Source: CBDFKQ01 sp965248855 (GTDB lineage Bacteria > Bacteroidota > Bacteroidia > Cytophagales > 172606-1). Taken from it: 64,000 nt of DNA. Below, piece after piece: positions 1-10,100 of the stretch. Made by a program: the position numbers and the translations under genes. The stretch is from contig CBDFKQ010000012.1 of assembly GCA_965248855.1 (NCBI GenBank), positions 629,048 to 693,047 of the forward strand. Reading direction: 5' to 3'. A model generated the notes under the pieces. That model made no database searches. It was not told the origin of the DNA and saw only the letters and a list, made by a program, of their open reading frames with translations. Each line of letters starts with the position of its first letter. Position 1 is the stretch's first letter.

Positions 1-215
1 AAAACAAAATATGATCCTATCAAAGATTTTATATTTACTCCAAAACCGGATAGCCAATCATTTTGTAGGCCAGTCATTAAAAGTGTAAGGAGATATTGTA
101 ATGCAATAAGCTTATGCTTCCAAGGCTTTGTAAGGATATTTACAATAAGTTGGGCAATAATGCTTACAAAATCTAGATTTGCTTCTGCATCGTAGGGTGA
201 GGTAGTACTTGACAT
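1..215 (-). CDS. Partial hypothetical protein, runs off left edge
   Basis: A minus-strand frame is open from an ATG at 215 to base 1, giving about 71 residues with no stop. The product begins MSSTTSPYDAEANLDF and continues with a hydrophobic, leucine-rich stretch (roughly residues 17-50). I do not recognise the family. The plus strand also has an open frame of about 60 codons here, so the call rests only on residue composition and a plausible start. No clear ribosome binding site precedes it, which is common in Bacteroidota. It could be the N-terminus of a real gene or chance. Confidence 0.3.
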   Translation of the reverse strand, partial: MSSTTSPYDAEANLDFVSIIAQLIVNILTKPWKHKLIALQYLLTLLMTGLQNDWLSGFGVNIKSLIGSYFV

Positions 216-547
216 AGATGCTTTTGGTTGTGGTTCAATTTGCACTCAAATTGATGGAATTAATTAATACTTCTTTCAATACTAAAGCAATAATACTAAA
301 AAGATTATGTAGTAAAGTATCTTAAAATACTAAAAGGTAAAATATGTGTGTAAGATAAAAAATATTAGATTTATTGTTTTTATCATCTTATTCCTTGGTT
401 GCTAGTGCGAAAGCAATAAGCTTTTAATTCAAATAGTTTGTTTTTTTCTTTTGGTCAACAAATAATTTATTGCTAGTCAATTTTAATCTTTTCATTGCGT
501 GGAATTATTTCCCTCAAAACTATCCCTTTATCATCTATATAAACAAG
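216..547. other. Gene-less AT-rich stretch
   Basis: No convincing coding frame is seen. The short plus-strand frame starting near 470 runs through the inverted repeats described next and looks like chance. The motif GCAATAAGCTT occurs at about 104 and again at about 412, a short direct repeat of unknown meaning. Confidence 0.4.
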
Positions 548-607
548 CGTAGAAATACGGTATTTCCATACGTATTTCTACGGAATTTCTACCGTAGATA
601 TACGGTA
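548..607. repeat. Two adjacent inverted repeats sharing TACGG/CCGTA words
   Basis: CGTAGAAATACG at 548-559 pairs perfectly with CGTATTTCTACG at 571-582 around an 11-nt loop. Directly after it, TACCGTA at 590-596 pairs with TACGGTA at 601-607 around a 4-nt loop. Both hairpins reuse the same words, so the 60 bases look like a compound palindromic element rather than a simple terminator; no T run follows on either strand. Confidence 0.7.
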
Positions 608-650
608 ATAAGAATTAAAAATAATTTACAACTAATTGAAGTAAAATTAA

Positions 651-684
651 AAAACCCCTCAAATAATTAAATTTGAAGGGTTTT
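651..684 (-). terminator. Intrinsic terminator of the tRNA-Ser transcript
   Basis: AAAACCCCTCAAAT at 651-664 and ATTTGAAGGGTTTT at 671-684 form a long stem with one mismatch around a 6-nt loop. On the minus strand the stem ends in a run of T, and it lies just past the 3' end of the minus-strand tRNA. Confidence 0.75.
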
Positions 685-707
685 GATAGCTTTTGTAGCC
701 AAATCAG

Positions 708-795
708 TAGAGAGGAAGGGATTCGAACCCTCGATACCCTTTTGAGGTATACACACTTTCCAGGCGTGCTCCTTCAACCACTCGGACACCTCTCT
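708..795 (-). tRNA. tRNA-Ser (GGA anticodon)
   Basis: The reverse complement folds as a class II tRNA. The acceptor stem AGAGAGG (795-789) pairs with CCTCTCT (715-709). The anticodon loop CTGGAAA carries GGA at 761-759, which reads UCC and UCU codons. A long variable arm typical of tRNA-Ser follows, then a T arm with GGTTCGAATCC. CCA is not encoded. The gene stands downstream of the photolyase gene on the same strand, with a terminator on its far side. Confidence 0.95.
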
Positions 796-844
796 GTCAA
801 ATGGGATGCAAATAAACAAAATAAAAAGGAGAATGAAAACTTAT

Positions 845-2155
845 CTATTCATTTAACTTCCCGACAGCAGATGAAAAAGTTTTTAATGCCCTGTCACGTG
901 CAAAGGTGTGATTTACTATTTCTGCAGGATACTCGCCTGTAATAATATCGGGTAACCATTTTTGAATATACTTTCTGTCAGCATCGAACTTATCCATTTG
1001 AAGTGATGGATTAAAAATTCTAAAATAAGGGGCAGCATCTGTTCCGCACCCTGCTGCCCACTGCCAGCCACCATTATTTGCAGCTAAATCATAATCTAAA
1101 AGTTTTTTTGCAAAATAATTCTCACCCCAACGCCAATCAATCAATAAATGTTTTACCAAAAAACTCGCCGTAACCATTCTAACCCTGTTGTGCATAAAGC
1201 CTGTTTGATTTAATTCTCTCATACCTGCATCAACCAATGGGTATCCGGTTTTACCGTCACACCATTTTTGAAACTCATCCATATTATTTCTCCATTGTAT
1301 TAAATCATATTCCTTTCTAAATGAATTGTTAACCACAAAAGGAAAGTGATAAAGAATCATCATATAAAAATCCCTCCAGATAATTTCATTTAAAAAAGTT
1401 TCATTTAGTTCTTTTGCTTCAGTTGCAATTTCACGAATACTAATTGTACCAAACCGAAGATGTATGCCTAATCTGCTTGTACTTTGTTTGCCGGGAAAAT
1501 TTCTTTGAGTGGTGTAATTTTTTACAATATCCTCTTTCATTTCCCTTTCAGGAAATTTTTCGCTCTTGGCAGTAAAACCGATTTCTATTAATTCCGGAAA
1601 TTTAATAGGAATATTTTTTACAAAATTTAAAAAATATTTTTCTGTTGGGTAAGATTTTAAATAAAAACTATTTAATTTTTCCTTCCACTTTTTACTGTAG
1701 GGAGTAAATACGGTATATGGTTTATTTGAAGTATTTAAAATTTCACTTTTTTCAAAAATGGTTTGGTCTTTATAAGTTTTAAAATCAATATTGTTGTTTT
1801 GTAATAGATTTTTTATTTCTTCATCACGTTGGCAGGCATATGGTTCATAATCATGATTAGTATAAACAGCGTCTATTTGATATTCGTCAATCAACTCCTC
1901 AAAAACTTTTATGGGAGTGTTGTTTTTAATTATAAAACCTGATTGTAACTCTTTTAGTTGTTCTTGAAGGTCTTTTAAAGTATTATATATAAACTCGACC
2001 CTTCTGTCATTTTTATCTTCAAGTCGATCTAAAATATTTGTATCAAAGATAAAAACGGGCAGAACCGGCAAGCCCGATTTAAGTGCATAATACAGCCCCG
2101 CATTATCATGCAACCTTAAATCGCGCCTAAACCAGAAAACAATAATTTTCTCCAT
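845..2155 (-). CDS. phrB: Deoxyribodipyrimidine photolyase, cryptochrome/photolyase family
   Basis: Predicted light-driven repair enzyme that splits cyclobutane pyrimidine dimers with FADH-. The 436-residue product has the N-terminal antenna-binding Rossmann domain (starts MEKIIVFWFRRDLRLHDN) and a C-terminal FAD-binding helical domain. The family signature DLAANNGGWQW lies near residues 356-366 and is followed by the AGCGTDAAPYFRIFNP segment. The tandem Asn (360-361) and Trp364 match the flavin-proximal Asn and electron-transfer Trp of class I CPD photolyases. Length is normal. A cryptochrome or 6-4 enzyme is less likely given the close match to the bacterial CPD signature. It stands alone, divergent from glgX. 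Confidence 0.93.
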   Translation of the reverse strand: MEKIIVFWFRRDLRLHDNAGLYYALKSGLPVLPVFIFDTNILDRLEDKNDRRVEFIYNTLKDLQEQLKELQSGFIIKNNTPIKVFEELIDEYQIDAVYTNHDYEPYACQRDEEIKNLLQNNNIDFKTYKDQTIFEKSEILNTSNKPYTVFTPYSKKWKEKLNSFYLKSYPTEKYFLNFVKNIPIKFPELIEIGFTAKSEKFPEREMKEDIVKNYTTQRNFPGKQSTSRLGIHLRFGTISIREIATEAKELNETFLNEIIWRDFYMMILYHFPFVVNNSFRKEYDLIQWRNNMDEFQKWCDGKTGYPLVDAGMRELNQTGFMHNRVRMVTASFLVKHLLIDWRWGENYFAKKLLDYDLAANNGGWQWAAGCGTDAAPYFRIFNPSLQMDKFDADRKYIQKWLPDIITGEYPAEIVNHTFARDRALKTFSSAVGKLNE

Positions 2156-2462
2156 AACAACTTTTTTTTAAATTCAACCAAACCTTGTTTTGTGATTAAT
2201 AAAAAAAATGTTCTTTTTGTTTAAAGTTTCTTATTTATTTAAAATACTTTACCAATAAAAATGCTTTATGTTTATTGTTTGTACATTAACTTTTTAAAAA
2301 TATCTATTTATCAATATCGGTATATTCATAATTTTTATTCTGTTTTAATTAAAAATAAATATTCGAATTCATAAAAAAATTATCTATTTTAAATCACATC
2401 ATTTACAACAACTATCTCTCAATCAGCATTGATTCATTTTTTAATAAAAATATTTCCCGACA
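2156..2462. other. Divergent intergenic region phrB/glgX
   Basis: This 307-base AT-rich gap separates two divergent genes, so it must hold both promoters, though I could not pin one with confidence. It contains one copy of the dispersed palindromic repeat (2305-2340). Confidence 0.5.
2305..2340. repeat. Dispersed AT-rich repeat, copy 1
   Basis: The sequence TTATCAATATCGGTATATTC followed by ATAATTTTTA matches the best-conserved form of the element also present at 24,531, 60,781 and 61,101. Confidence 0.65.
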
Positions 2463-4634
2463 ATGGATTTCAATAATCATTCAAGTAAATTATCAGTGCC
2501 CAGCATGTGGCCGGGCAAACCATATCCACTGGGAGCTAATTACGATGGAAAGGGTGTTAATTTTACATTATTTAGCGAACGCGCTACCGCAGTAGAATTG
2601 TGTTTATTTGATCCTAATGATGATAAAAATGAATTCCCTCCAATACCACTTACTGAATTAACAGAATATGTTTGGCATATATATATACCGGGAGTAAAAC
2701 CCGGGCAAATTTATGGATACAGAGTTTATGGTGAATATAAACCGGAAGCAGGTAAAAGATTTAATGTAAATAAATTATTGCTTGACCCATATGCAAAGGC
2801 AATTAATGGAAAAATAACATGGGATTCTTCGATGTATGGATATCAATCTACATGGCTTGACAGTGAGCGTGATATAGTGAAGGATGAACAAGATAATGCT
2901 GATTTTGCAATGAAATCTGTAGTAATTGATAATGATTTTGATTGGGAAGGCGAAAAACCATTAGATATTCCTTTGCATGCCTCAGTAATTTATGAATTAC
3001 ATGTAAAAGGTTTTTCCATTAAACATCCGGATATTGATCCTAAAATAAGAGGGTCATATGCAGCATTGGCAAGTGCTCCCGCTATAGATTATTTTAAAAA
3101 ATTAGGCATCACTGCCATTGAGTTAATGCCTGTTCATCAATTTGTAAACGATGAATTTTTAAGCAGAAAAGGCTTGAAAAATTATTGGGGATACAATACC
3201 ATAGGTTTTTTTACACCACATAATGAATATTCGTCTTCCAACAATAAAGGAGGGCAGGTGAATGAATTTAAACAAATGGTTAAAACTCTTCATAAAAATA
3301 ATATTGAGGTAATTATTGATGTTGTTTATAATCATACAGGTGAAGGTAATCAATATGGCCCTACTCTATCTTTTAAAGGAATAGATAATCAGGCATACTA
3401 TCGGTTAATGGATAGCAATATGCGTTTGTATAAAGATTATACCGGCACCGGTAATACTTTAAACATGTTACATTCACGCTCTATTCAATTAGTAATGGAC
3501 AGCCTTCGGTATTGGGTAACCGAAATGCATGTTGACGGGTTTAGGTTTGACTTAGCTTCCACTTTGGCCAGAGGAGTTCATGAAGTAGAAAAATTATCTG
3601 TTTTTTTGGAAATTATTCATCAAGATCCTATTATTTCTCAGGTTAAACTAATAGCCGAACCTTGGGATGTTGGCGAAGGAGGGTATCAAGTTGGTAATTT
3701 TCCTGTTTTATGGGCAGAGTGGAATGGAAAATACAGAGATAATGTAAGAAGATTTTGGAAGGGCGACGAAGCTCAGATTCCTGAACTTGCTTTCCGATTA
3801 ACAGGAAGCAGTGATTTGTATCAAAGTGATGGCCGATCACCGGGGTCGAGCATTAATTTTATTTGCGCCCATGATGGCTTTACTCTTCATGATTTAGTTT
3901 CATACAATCAAAAACATAATGAGCAAAACGGAGAAAATAATAGAGATGGAAGTGATGGAAATGATTCGTGGAACTGTGGTGTTGAAGGCCTAACCAATGA
4001 TACTACAATAATAAATTTAAGAGAACAACAAAAAAGAAATTTTTTGGCAACACTTTTCTTTAGCCAGGGTGTGCCAATGATATGCCATGGAGATGAATAT
4101 GGAAGAACGCAAAATGGAAATAATAATGCATATTGTCAGGATAATGAAATAAGCTGGATTGACTGGAATTGGACAGATGCTCAAAAAGATCTTTTTGATT
4201 TTACCTCACTGGTAATTAAATTAAGAAGGGAAAACCCTGTATTACATCGACGAAAATATTTTCATGACAGACAAATTATGGGAGAAGGAGTTTCTGATAT
4301 AAGATGGTTAAGGCCTGATGGCTTAGATATGAATACTGATGATTGGCAGACATCCTATGTAAGATGTATTGGAATGTTATTAAATGGTCAGGAAATGGAT
4401 GAAGTTGATGAATATGGGTTACCGATAAAAGACGATATCCTTTTAATAATAATGAATGCATTTTGGGATAAAGTTGATTTTACAATTCCAACCGAAACGG
4501 TAGGAACTAAAAATGATTGGGTAATTTTAGTAAATACTGCAGAAAGCAAGCAACCTGATAATGAAGTAAAGATTGATAAAAAAATGATTCAAGTGCCTGC
4601 AAGATCTTTATTAATGTTAAAATGTGTTTTATAA
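2463..4634 (+). CDS. glgX: Glycogen debranching enzyme GlgX (isoamylase type)
   Basis: Predicted GH13 enzyme that hydrolyses alpha-1,6 branches of glycogen. The 723 residues begin with a CBM48-like domain (about 15-150, with YPLGANYDGKGVNFTLFSE). The (beta/alpha)8 catalytic domain follows, with VVYNHTGEGN (region I), DGFRFDLA ending at the nucleophile Asp363 (region II), AEPWDVGEGGYQVGNFP with the acid/base Glu399 (region III), and AHDGFTLHDLVSYNQKHNEQN (region IV, His470-Asp471). The tail is a C-terminal beta domain. Length agrees with GlgX. No other glycogen genes adjoin it, so it is not in a glg operon here. Confidence 0.95.
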   Translation: MDFNNHSSKLSVPSMWPGKPYPLGANYDGKGVNFTLFSERATAVELCLFDPNDDKNEFPPIPLTELTEYVWHIYIPGVKPGQIYGYRVYGEYKPEAGKRFNVNKLLLDPYAKAINGKITWDSSMYGYQSTWLDSERDIVKDEQDNADFAMKSVVIDNDFDWEGEKPLDIPLHASVIYELHVKGFSIKHPDIDPKIRGSYAALASAPAIDYFKKLGITAIELMPVHQFVNDEFLSRKGLKNYWGYNTIGFFTPHNEYSSSNNKGGQVNEFKQMVKTLHKNNIEVIIDVVYNHTGEGNQYGPTLSFKGIDNQAYYRLMDSNMRLYKDYTGTGNTLNMLHSRSIQLVMDSLRYWVTEMHVDGFRFDLASTLARGVHEVEKLSVFLEIIHQDPIISQVKLIAEPWDVGEGGYQVGNFPVLWAEWNGKYRDNVRRFWKGDEAQIPELAFRLTGSSDLYQSDGRSPGSSINFICAHDGFTLHDLVSYNQKHNEQNGENNRDGSDGNDSWNCGVEGLTNDTTIINLREQQKRNFLATLFFSQGVPMICHGDEYGRTQNGNNNAYCQDNEISWIDWNWTDAQKDLFDFTSLVIKLRRENPVLHRRKYFHDRQIMGEGVSDIRWLRPDGLDMNTDDWQTSYVRCIGMLLNGQEMDEVDEYGLPIKDDILLIIMNAFWDKVDFTIPTETVGTKNDWVILVNTAESKQPDNEVKIDKKMIQVPARSLLMLKCVL

Positions 4635-4657
4635 AACATTTTAGGTAGGAAAAGATT

Positions 4658-4752
4658 TTCTTTCCTACCTTATTCTCCAATATAAATCGTTTTAATATTT
4701 ACAAATTCCTTCATTCCGAAATGAGATAGTTCTCTGCCATAACCGGATTTTT
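4658..4752 (-). pseudogene. 95-bp perfect copy of the 3' end of the aldehyde dehydrogenase gene
   Basis: Bases 4658-4752 are identical to 18,882-18,976, which hold the last 27 or so codons, the stop and 12 bases of trailer of the aldehyde dehydrogenase gene. The match breaks at 4753, where the poly-T run is five long instead of seven. The copy has no start and no upstream part. On the minus strand the decayed hemW fragment reads directly into it. The perfect identity indicates a recent duplication or a gene-conversion event. Confidence 0.9.
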
Positions 4753-4756
4753 ATGC

Positions 4757-4935
4757 GGTGCCATAGCCAAAGTAAATAGTTTCAATCTTTTTTGATTTCA
4801 AATAATCTTTTTGCAAACTTATTGTATCAGCAATAGCCTACGCCATATTTTTTTTTAAGATTAAGGTTGGTGCTAAAATGAAAATCGCCATAATGGCAAG
4901 CTTTACAGAAAGGAATATGGATATAATACCTCACA
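4757..4935 (-). pseudogene. Decayed N-terminal fragment of hemW-like radical SAM gene
   Basis: Translating the minus strand gives IHIPFCKACHYGDFHFSTNL, then after a frame change AIADTISLQKDYLKSKKIET and IYFGYGTA. This matches the start of HemW-type (coproporphyrinogen III oxidase-like) radical SAM proteins, whose pattern is IHIPFCxxxCxYC..IYFGGGTPS. The fragment is clearly dead: a base is missing in GGTATTATATCC, the cluster motif has lost a spacing residue and its third Cys, a frameshift lies in the A run near 4850, and an in-frame TAG follows. About 60 codons of a gene of about 375 codons remain. No intact hemW is in the window. Confidence 0.75.
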
Positions 4936-5486
4936 CAAAAATCATTTAAATACTAATATCGTTATTTTCATATATAGATAATTTTAAGAAAATGATTTGT
5001 GTATATCTATATTAGAGTTACACCACGTTGTTAACAAATTATTAGGGGAAGTTGTTATTCGGGTTCTTACAATAAAAACCCGCTGAACTATGTGGTCCAC
5101 AGTTCCATTTTCATTAACAGGCTTAACATAAATTATTCTGCCAAAACATATTCAAAAGAAAAGGTAAAACATACTTTAGGCTTATCGATAAATATTTAAA
5201 AACGTTTTCAAAGCAGTTCCGACAAACCGAATTCATGCAATACTTCTTTCCTCGAGGCCACTACTACTTTAATTATCTTATATGTTTTGAATCGATGGCT
5301 ATAACATTGTGATAAATTTTACCCTATCAAGTTTTTTGTTCTATAATTTTTAAATATTTCTACAATAAGAAAATAATCTTATTTATTATCTATATTCCGG
5401 CTTCTTGATAAATTTAATAATTTCTTAATCAATTAATTAAGAAAGTTGATTTTTTCATTGCTTTATTTGCTATAAATATCATAGAA
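4936..5486. other. Gene-less stretch upstream of the ECF sigma gene
   Basis: No intact gene is seen. A variant of the dispersed AT-rich repeat lies at about 4949-4985. Short minus-strand open pieces, such as one reading GRIIYVKPVNENGTVDHIVQ near 5080-5150 and VVVASRKEVLHEFGLSELL near 5225-5275, look protein-like but have no starts and many stops around them. They may be further gene debris; I cannot name them. The promoter of the sigma-factor locus must lie in the right part. Confidence 0.45.
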
Positions 5487-6059
5487 ATGAAAGCAATTTT
5501 AGATGACCCTTCTTGGAAGATCCGTTTGGCAAACGGAGATATAGATGCTTTCTCAGAAATCTATCAAGCTTATTCCAAAGCCTTATACAAAGTAATATAT
5601 AATAAGGTTGGTTCTAAAGAAGTTGCAGAAGATATTTTACATGACGTGTTTATTAACTTATGGAATAAAAAGAACAGTATTTTAATTGAATCTTCTTTCT
5701 TTTATTATCTATATGGAATGACAAAAAATACAGTTCTTATGTATTTCAGGTCTGACAAAGCCAAAGCTATTTTATTAAATAATATCGCATTATGGCAAAG
5801 TAATTCAGATTTGACAACTGAAAACCAAATAAATTATAATGATTTAGATACATACTTGGGAGCCAAAGTAGAAGAGCTTCCAATGAAATGCAAGGAGATT
5901 TTTAGGATGAGTCGTTATGAACATTTAACCATTTTAGAAATTGCCGATAAATTAAGTATTTCCCCTCAAACAGTTAAGAACCAACTTTCAAAAGCTTTAA
6001 TGTTTTTACGTCATCATCTTAAAGATGCAGCATTGCTTTTTCTTCTTTGGAAAGATTAA
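5487..6059 (+). CDS. ECF-type RNA polymerase sigma factor
   Basis: Predicted sigma-70 family extracytoplasmic-function factor that directs transcription of the adjacent SusC/SusD-type locus. The 190 residues contain region 2 (about 20-95, with AYSKALYKVIYNKVGSKEVA and the DILHDVFINLW helix) and region 4 (about 125-175, a helix-turn-helix with LTILEIADKLSISPQTVKNQ). This is the common Bacteroidota subfamily whose partner is a FecR-like anti-sigma factor, here encoded 54 bases downstream. The start at 5487 has in-frame support and fits the family N-terminus. It is probably released when the SusC STN domain senses substrate. Confidence 0.9.
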   Translation: MKAILDDPSWKIRLANGDIDAFSEIYQAYSKALYKVIYNKVGSKEVAEDILHDVFINLWNKKNSILIESSFFYYLYGMTKNTVLMYFRSDKAKAILLNNIALWQSNSDLTTENQINYNDLDTYLGAKVEELPMKCKEIFRMSRYEHLTILEIADKLSISPQTVKNQLSKALMFLRHHLKDAALLFLLWKD

Positions 6060-6113
6060 TTTATTATTTCCTCAATAGTACTTTGACCCGAGATATGCAT
6101 CTTATATTAAAGG

Positions 6114-7082
6114 ATGAAAAACATGAACCGGGAAGAAAAATCTAATATTTTAAAAGAATATTTGAATGGAGTTAATTCACCGAAAGGTGAAGAAGTTTTC
6201 AATGAATGGTTTTCTAATAATGAGAATAATTTGATTGATGAAGACGAAGTAGAATCAAGTTTGAAAAATGTTCGGAAAAAGCTTATTAATAATATAAATA
6301 AGGCCAAGATAAAAGATTATAAGAAGATTCCACTCAATAGTTTTTTAAATAATTATAAATATATAGCAGCAGCAGTAATATTTATCCTTTTAGCAGGAGG
6401 TGCTTTTATTTTTTATCTGAAACCATTTTCATCAAAAACTACATTAATAGAGGTAACCAATTTTTCCCATCAACCAATGGAAGTAAAACTTGTTGATGGT
6501 TCTGTAATCACACTTAACTTTCATTCTGCCATAATATATCCAAAATATTTTGACAAGGAAAAGCGCAATGTTTATTTAAAGGGCGAAGCTTATTTTAAGG
6601 TTTTTAAAAATAAGGTAAAACCATTTTTTATCAATACTTCAAATACAGAAATAAAAGTATTAGGCACCTCATTTAATGTTAAACAAAACGATAGTAGTGT
6701 TACAGTTGCTGTAATTGAAGGTAAGGTTGCTTTTAAAGACAAAAATGATAAATCAATAGAGTTTTTAACAGCAGGAACAGCTGCCAAGATTTATATCAAT
6801 CATTCACATAAAAGTAAATACCCGGTAAGTAGTGAAAATTACAAAAGTTGGATAAACGGTTGGTTGGTGTTTGACGAAACGCCACTCAATGAGGTAGTAT
6901 CCCAACTTTCGGAATTTTACGATATTCCAATAATTATTAAAGGGGATCAATTAAAGCGAATTCGTGTAACAGCTGACATGAAACGCGCTACACTTGATGA
7001 AGTCTTAAATAATTTAAAGGGGTCAATCAGCAATGTTACATTTAATAAAACCGATAAGTTGGTTATTATAACTTCTCATTAA
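6114..7082 (+). CDS. FecR-family anti-sigma factor (DUF4974)
   Basis: Predicted inner-membrane regulator that holds the neighbouring ECF sigma factor. The 322 residues have a cytoplasmic N-terminal part (1-80), a single membrane segment at 83-102 (IAAAVIFILLAGGAFIFYL), a periplasmic FecR domain (about 110-215, with YFDKEKRNVYLKGEAYFKV and TSFNVK), and a C-terminal DUF4974 domain (about 250-320, with VFDETPLNEVVSQLSEFYDI) that is related to STN domains. An alternative start is Met4. Position between the sigma gene and a SusC with an STN domain fits the FecI/FecR/FecA trans-envelope signalling scheme. Confidence 0.92.
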   Translation: MKNMNREEKSNILKEYLNGVNSPKGEEVFNEWFSNNENNLIDEDEVESSLKNVRKKLINNINKAKIKDYKKIPLNSFLNNYKYIAAAVIFILLAGGAFIFYLKPFSSKTTLIEVTNFSHQPMEVKLVDGSVITLNFHSAIIYPKYFDKEKRNVYLKGEAYFKVFKNKVKPFFINTSNTEIKVLGTSFNVKQNDSSVTVAVIEGKVAFKDKNDKSIEFLTAGTAAKIYINHSHKSKYPVSSENYKSWINGWLVFDETPLNEVVSQLSEFYDIPIIIKGDQLKRIRVTADMKRATLDEVLNNLKGSISNVTFNKTDKLVIITSH

Positions 7083-7174
7083 ATTTTCTTAACAATTTTA
7101 TTTTCCTCTCATTTTTAAAAAATCAAATGATGAGGGTGGAAATCTATTGTCCAAACCTAAACCAATAATAAGCA

Positions 7175-10100
7175 ATGAATAGCTTACAAAACATTTTTAA
7201 AAAGACAAAGTGGAAATATACTCTTTGCATAATTTTAATATTTTTAATTGCTAATTATGCATCAGGACAATCATTTGCAAAAAATCGAAACAATTCATCT
7301 CTTTTAGAAAAAAGTAAAACACTCATTTCTCTTTCTTTCAATTCCTTATCATTAAAACAGGCTATTAAAGAAGTAGCCCATAAAGGGAATATAAGTATCA
7401 CATATCAGACTGATATAGTTCCAAATAAAAAAGTAAGTATAAATTTAAAAGACATTTCAATTCAAGATGCGCTTAATGCTATATTAAAAGAAACAGAATT
7501 ATATGCTGAATTTCTGCCTTCCGGGGCGATTACCATTAAATTAAAAAAACAAGGTTTTTTAAACGTTCCTGTCAATATAGTTACCGGATTGGTTACTGAT
7601 GCTGAAACCGGTAATCCAATGCCTGGGGTAAATGTGATAGTAAAGAATAGTAGTACAGGAACAAATACTGATATAAATGGAAAGTATGAAATCACAGTGC
7701 CGGAAGGTATTGATACCTTGGTTTATACCTTTATTGGTTTTCAAAATATAGAGATTCCGGTTGATAAGCAAACTACAATTAATGTTTCTTTACGACCCAA
7801 TCAATTCATTTTAAACGATGTGGTAGTAGTAGGTTATGGAACACTCCAGAAAAGTAATCTCACAACTTCTATAAGCCAACTTAAATCAGAGAATTTCAAA
7901 GATTTTCCTATTACAAGCTTTGAACAGGCTATGGCCGGCCAACTTGCAGGTGTGCAGGTTATGCAAAATAGTGGTGCCCCCGGATCAGCTTTATCCATAA
8001 GGATTAGAGGCGTTAATTCTATAACTGCGGGTACTCAGCCATTGATAGTTGTGGATGGGCTACCTATTACCGACGGAAGTACAAGCAATATCAATCCTGA
8101 TGATATTGCAAGCATTGAAACGCTTAAAGATGCTTCAGCAGCTGCAATATATGGATCAAGAGGATCTAATGGGGTAATTCTTATTACAACTAAGAGAGGT
8201 GTTTCGGGCAAGCCAAAGTTTTCCTTTAATGCTTATCAAGGAGTGCAGCATGTGACCAAGAAAGTTTCCCTAATGAATTCTTATGAGCATGCACAGGTAG
8301 TAGCTGCTGCAAGAAATAATTTATGGTTTGACCTTGACCCTGTTAATCATTTACCTACTGATGATAACTCTCTGCGAAGCGCTAATACCAAAATACCCAC
8401 TTATATTTTACCATATCTGCAAGGGCAAAAAGGGCTTACAAATACTGATTGGCAAAATGCGATTTTCAGAGATGCCCCTATTCAAAATTATGATTTGTCT
8501 GTATCGGGTGGAAATGAAAAGTCTAACTTTTATATTTCAGGCAATTATTTTAACCAACAAGGGATTGTAATAAATTCCGGTTTTGAAAGGTACTCATTAA
8601 GGACAAATTTTGAAACTTCGCTTTCTAACAAGTTAAAATTTGGAGTTAACCTCTCACCTTCATTTACCAATAGAAACATAATTTCGGAGCAGGATCACAA
8701 AGGAAATGGAATTATTATATCTGCCTTGTTAGCCGATCCGAGTTTCCCTGTTTATAATTCGGATGGATCATTAAACATAAGCCAGCAAATAAACCAGGGC
8801 AATATTTATGGAATGTCACCTGTTGAAAACCCGGTTGCATTGGCCACTCAAACAACTGATAAAGTTGGACAATTAAGGCTTTTAGGAGGTTCTTTTTTAA
8901 GCTTGGAGCTTATTAAAGGTTTAACAATTAAAACTTATCTGGGTGGGGATTATAATGATTCAAGAGAGAATTACTTTCGCCCATCAGCCATTGGTACTTA
9001 TAAAATACCTGCACCAAGCCAAGCAAACGGAACTTCTAAAACAGGCCGTACCTGGAACTGGCTTTGGGAAAATACAATTAATTATTCTTATACTTTTAAC
9101 GACGAGCATCATTTCTCTATACTTGCAGGCTATACTTCCCAAAAAGAATATCAGGAAAGTAATTCCTTGAATGCCTCTAATTTCCCAAATGATCAGGTTC
9201 AAACCCTTAACGCGGGTTTAGTTACCTCAGGCAGCTCTTCTCAGCAAGTTTGGACGCTTCTTTCCTATGTTGGTAGGGTTAATTATTCTTATAAAGACAA
9301 ATACTTATTAAGTGCTTCATTAAGGAGAGATGGTTCTTCAAGGTTTGGCCCCAATACAAAATGGGGATATTTTCCTTCCGCCTCCATTGGTTGGAGAGTG
9401 AGCAATGAAAGTTTCTTTCCTGAAAATAACATTATAAGCGATTTAAAAATCAGGGGAAGTTACGGGGTAACCGGAAATTTTCAAATACCCAATTATGGTT
9501 CATATGCGCTTCTAAGCACGGATAATTATGTATTAGGCAACAAAGTAGTAAATGGGCAGGCACCTTCAACATCTCCCAACCCAAATATTTCGTGGGAAAA
9601 GAAAGATATGATTAATGGAGGAATAGAAATTGGCCTTTTAGGGAACAGGATAAATATCACTGCTGATTATTATTATGCCAACACTAATGGCTTACTCTTA
9701 AATGTGCCGGTTCCAGCTTATTCAGGCTATACAACATCATTGCAAAACCTAGGCCAGGTAAGAAATGAAGGATGGGAACTTGGTATATCCAATAAACAAA
9801 ATTTTGGAAAGCTTGAATGGATTGGTTCGCTTAACTTTTCTCAAAATAAAAATAAGGTTATAAGCCTAGGGCCTGGACAAAATCAGATTATTTCATCATC
9901 TAACGTAACCAGAGTGGGCAGCCCAATAGGCTCATATTTCGGTTATCAGATACTTGGAGTATTTAAGAATGGAGATGAGGTAAGTAATTATCCGCATTTG
10001 GCCACAGGTGTACCCGGTACTTATAAATATGCCGATTTAAATAATGATGGAAAAATTACAGATGCTGACAGGACTATATTAGGCAATTTCTTTCCGAGTT

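Noticed and set aside
470..670. 66-codon plus-strand open frame
   Set aside because: It reads straight through the two inverted repeats and the tRNA terminator; composition is that of AT-rich noncoding DNA.
673..942. Open frame covering the tRNA
   Set aside because: It is the antisense of tRNA-Ser-GGA plus the end of the photolyase gene.
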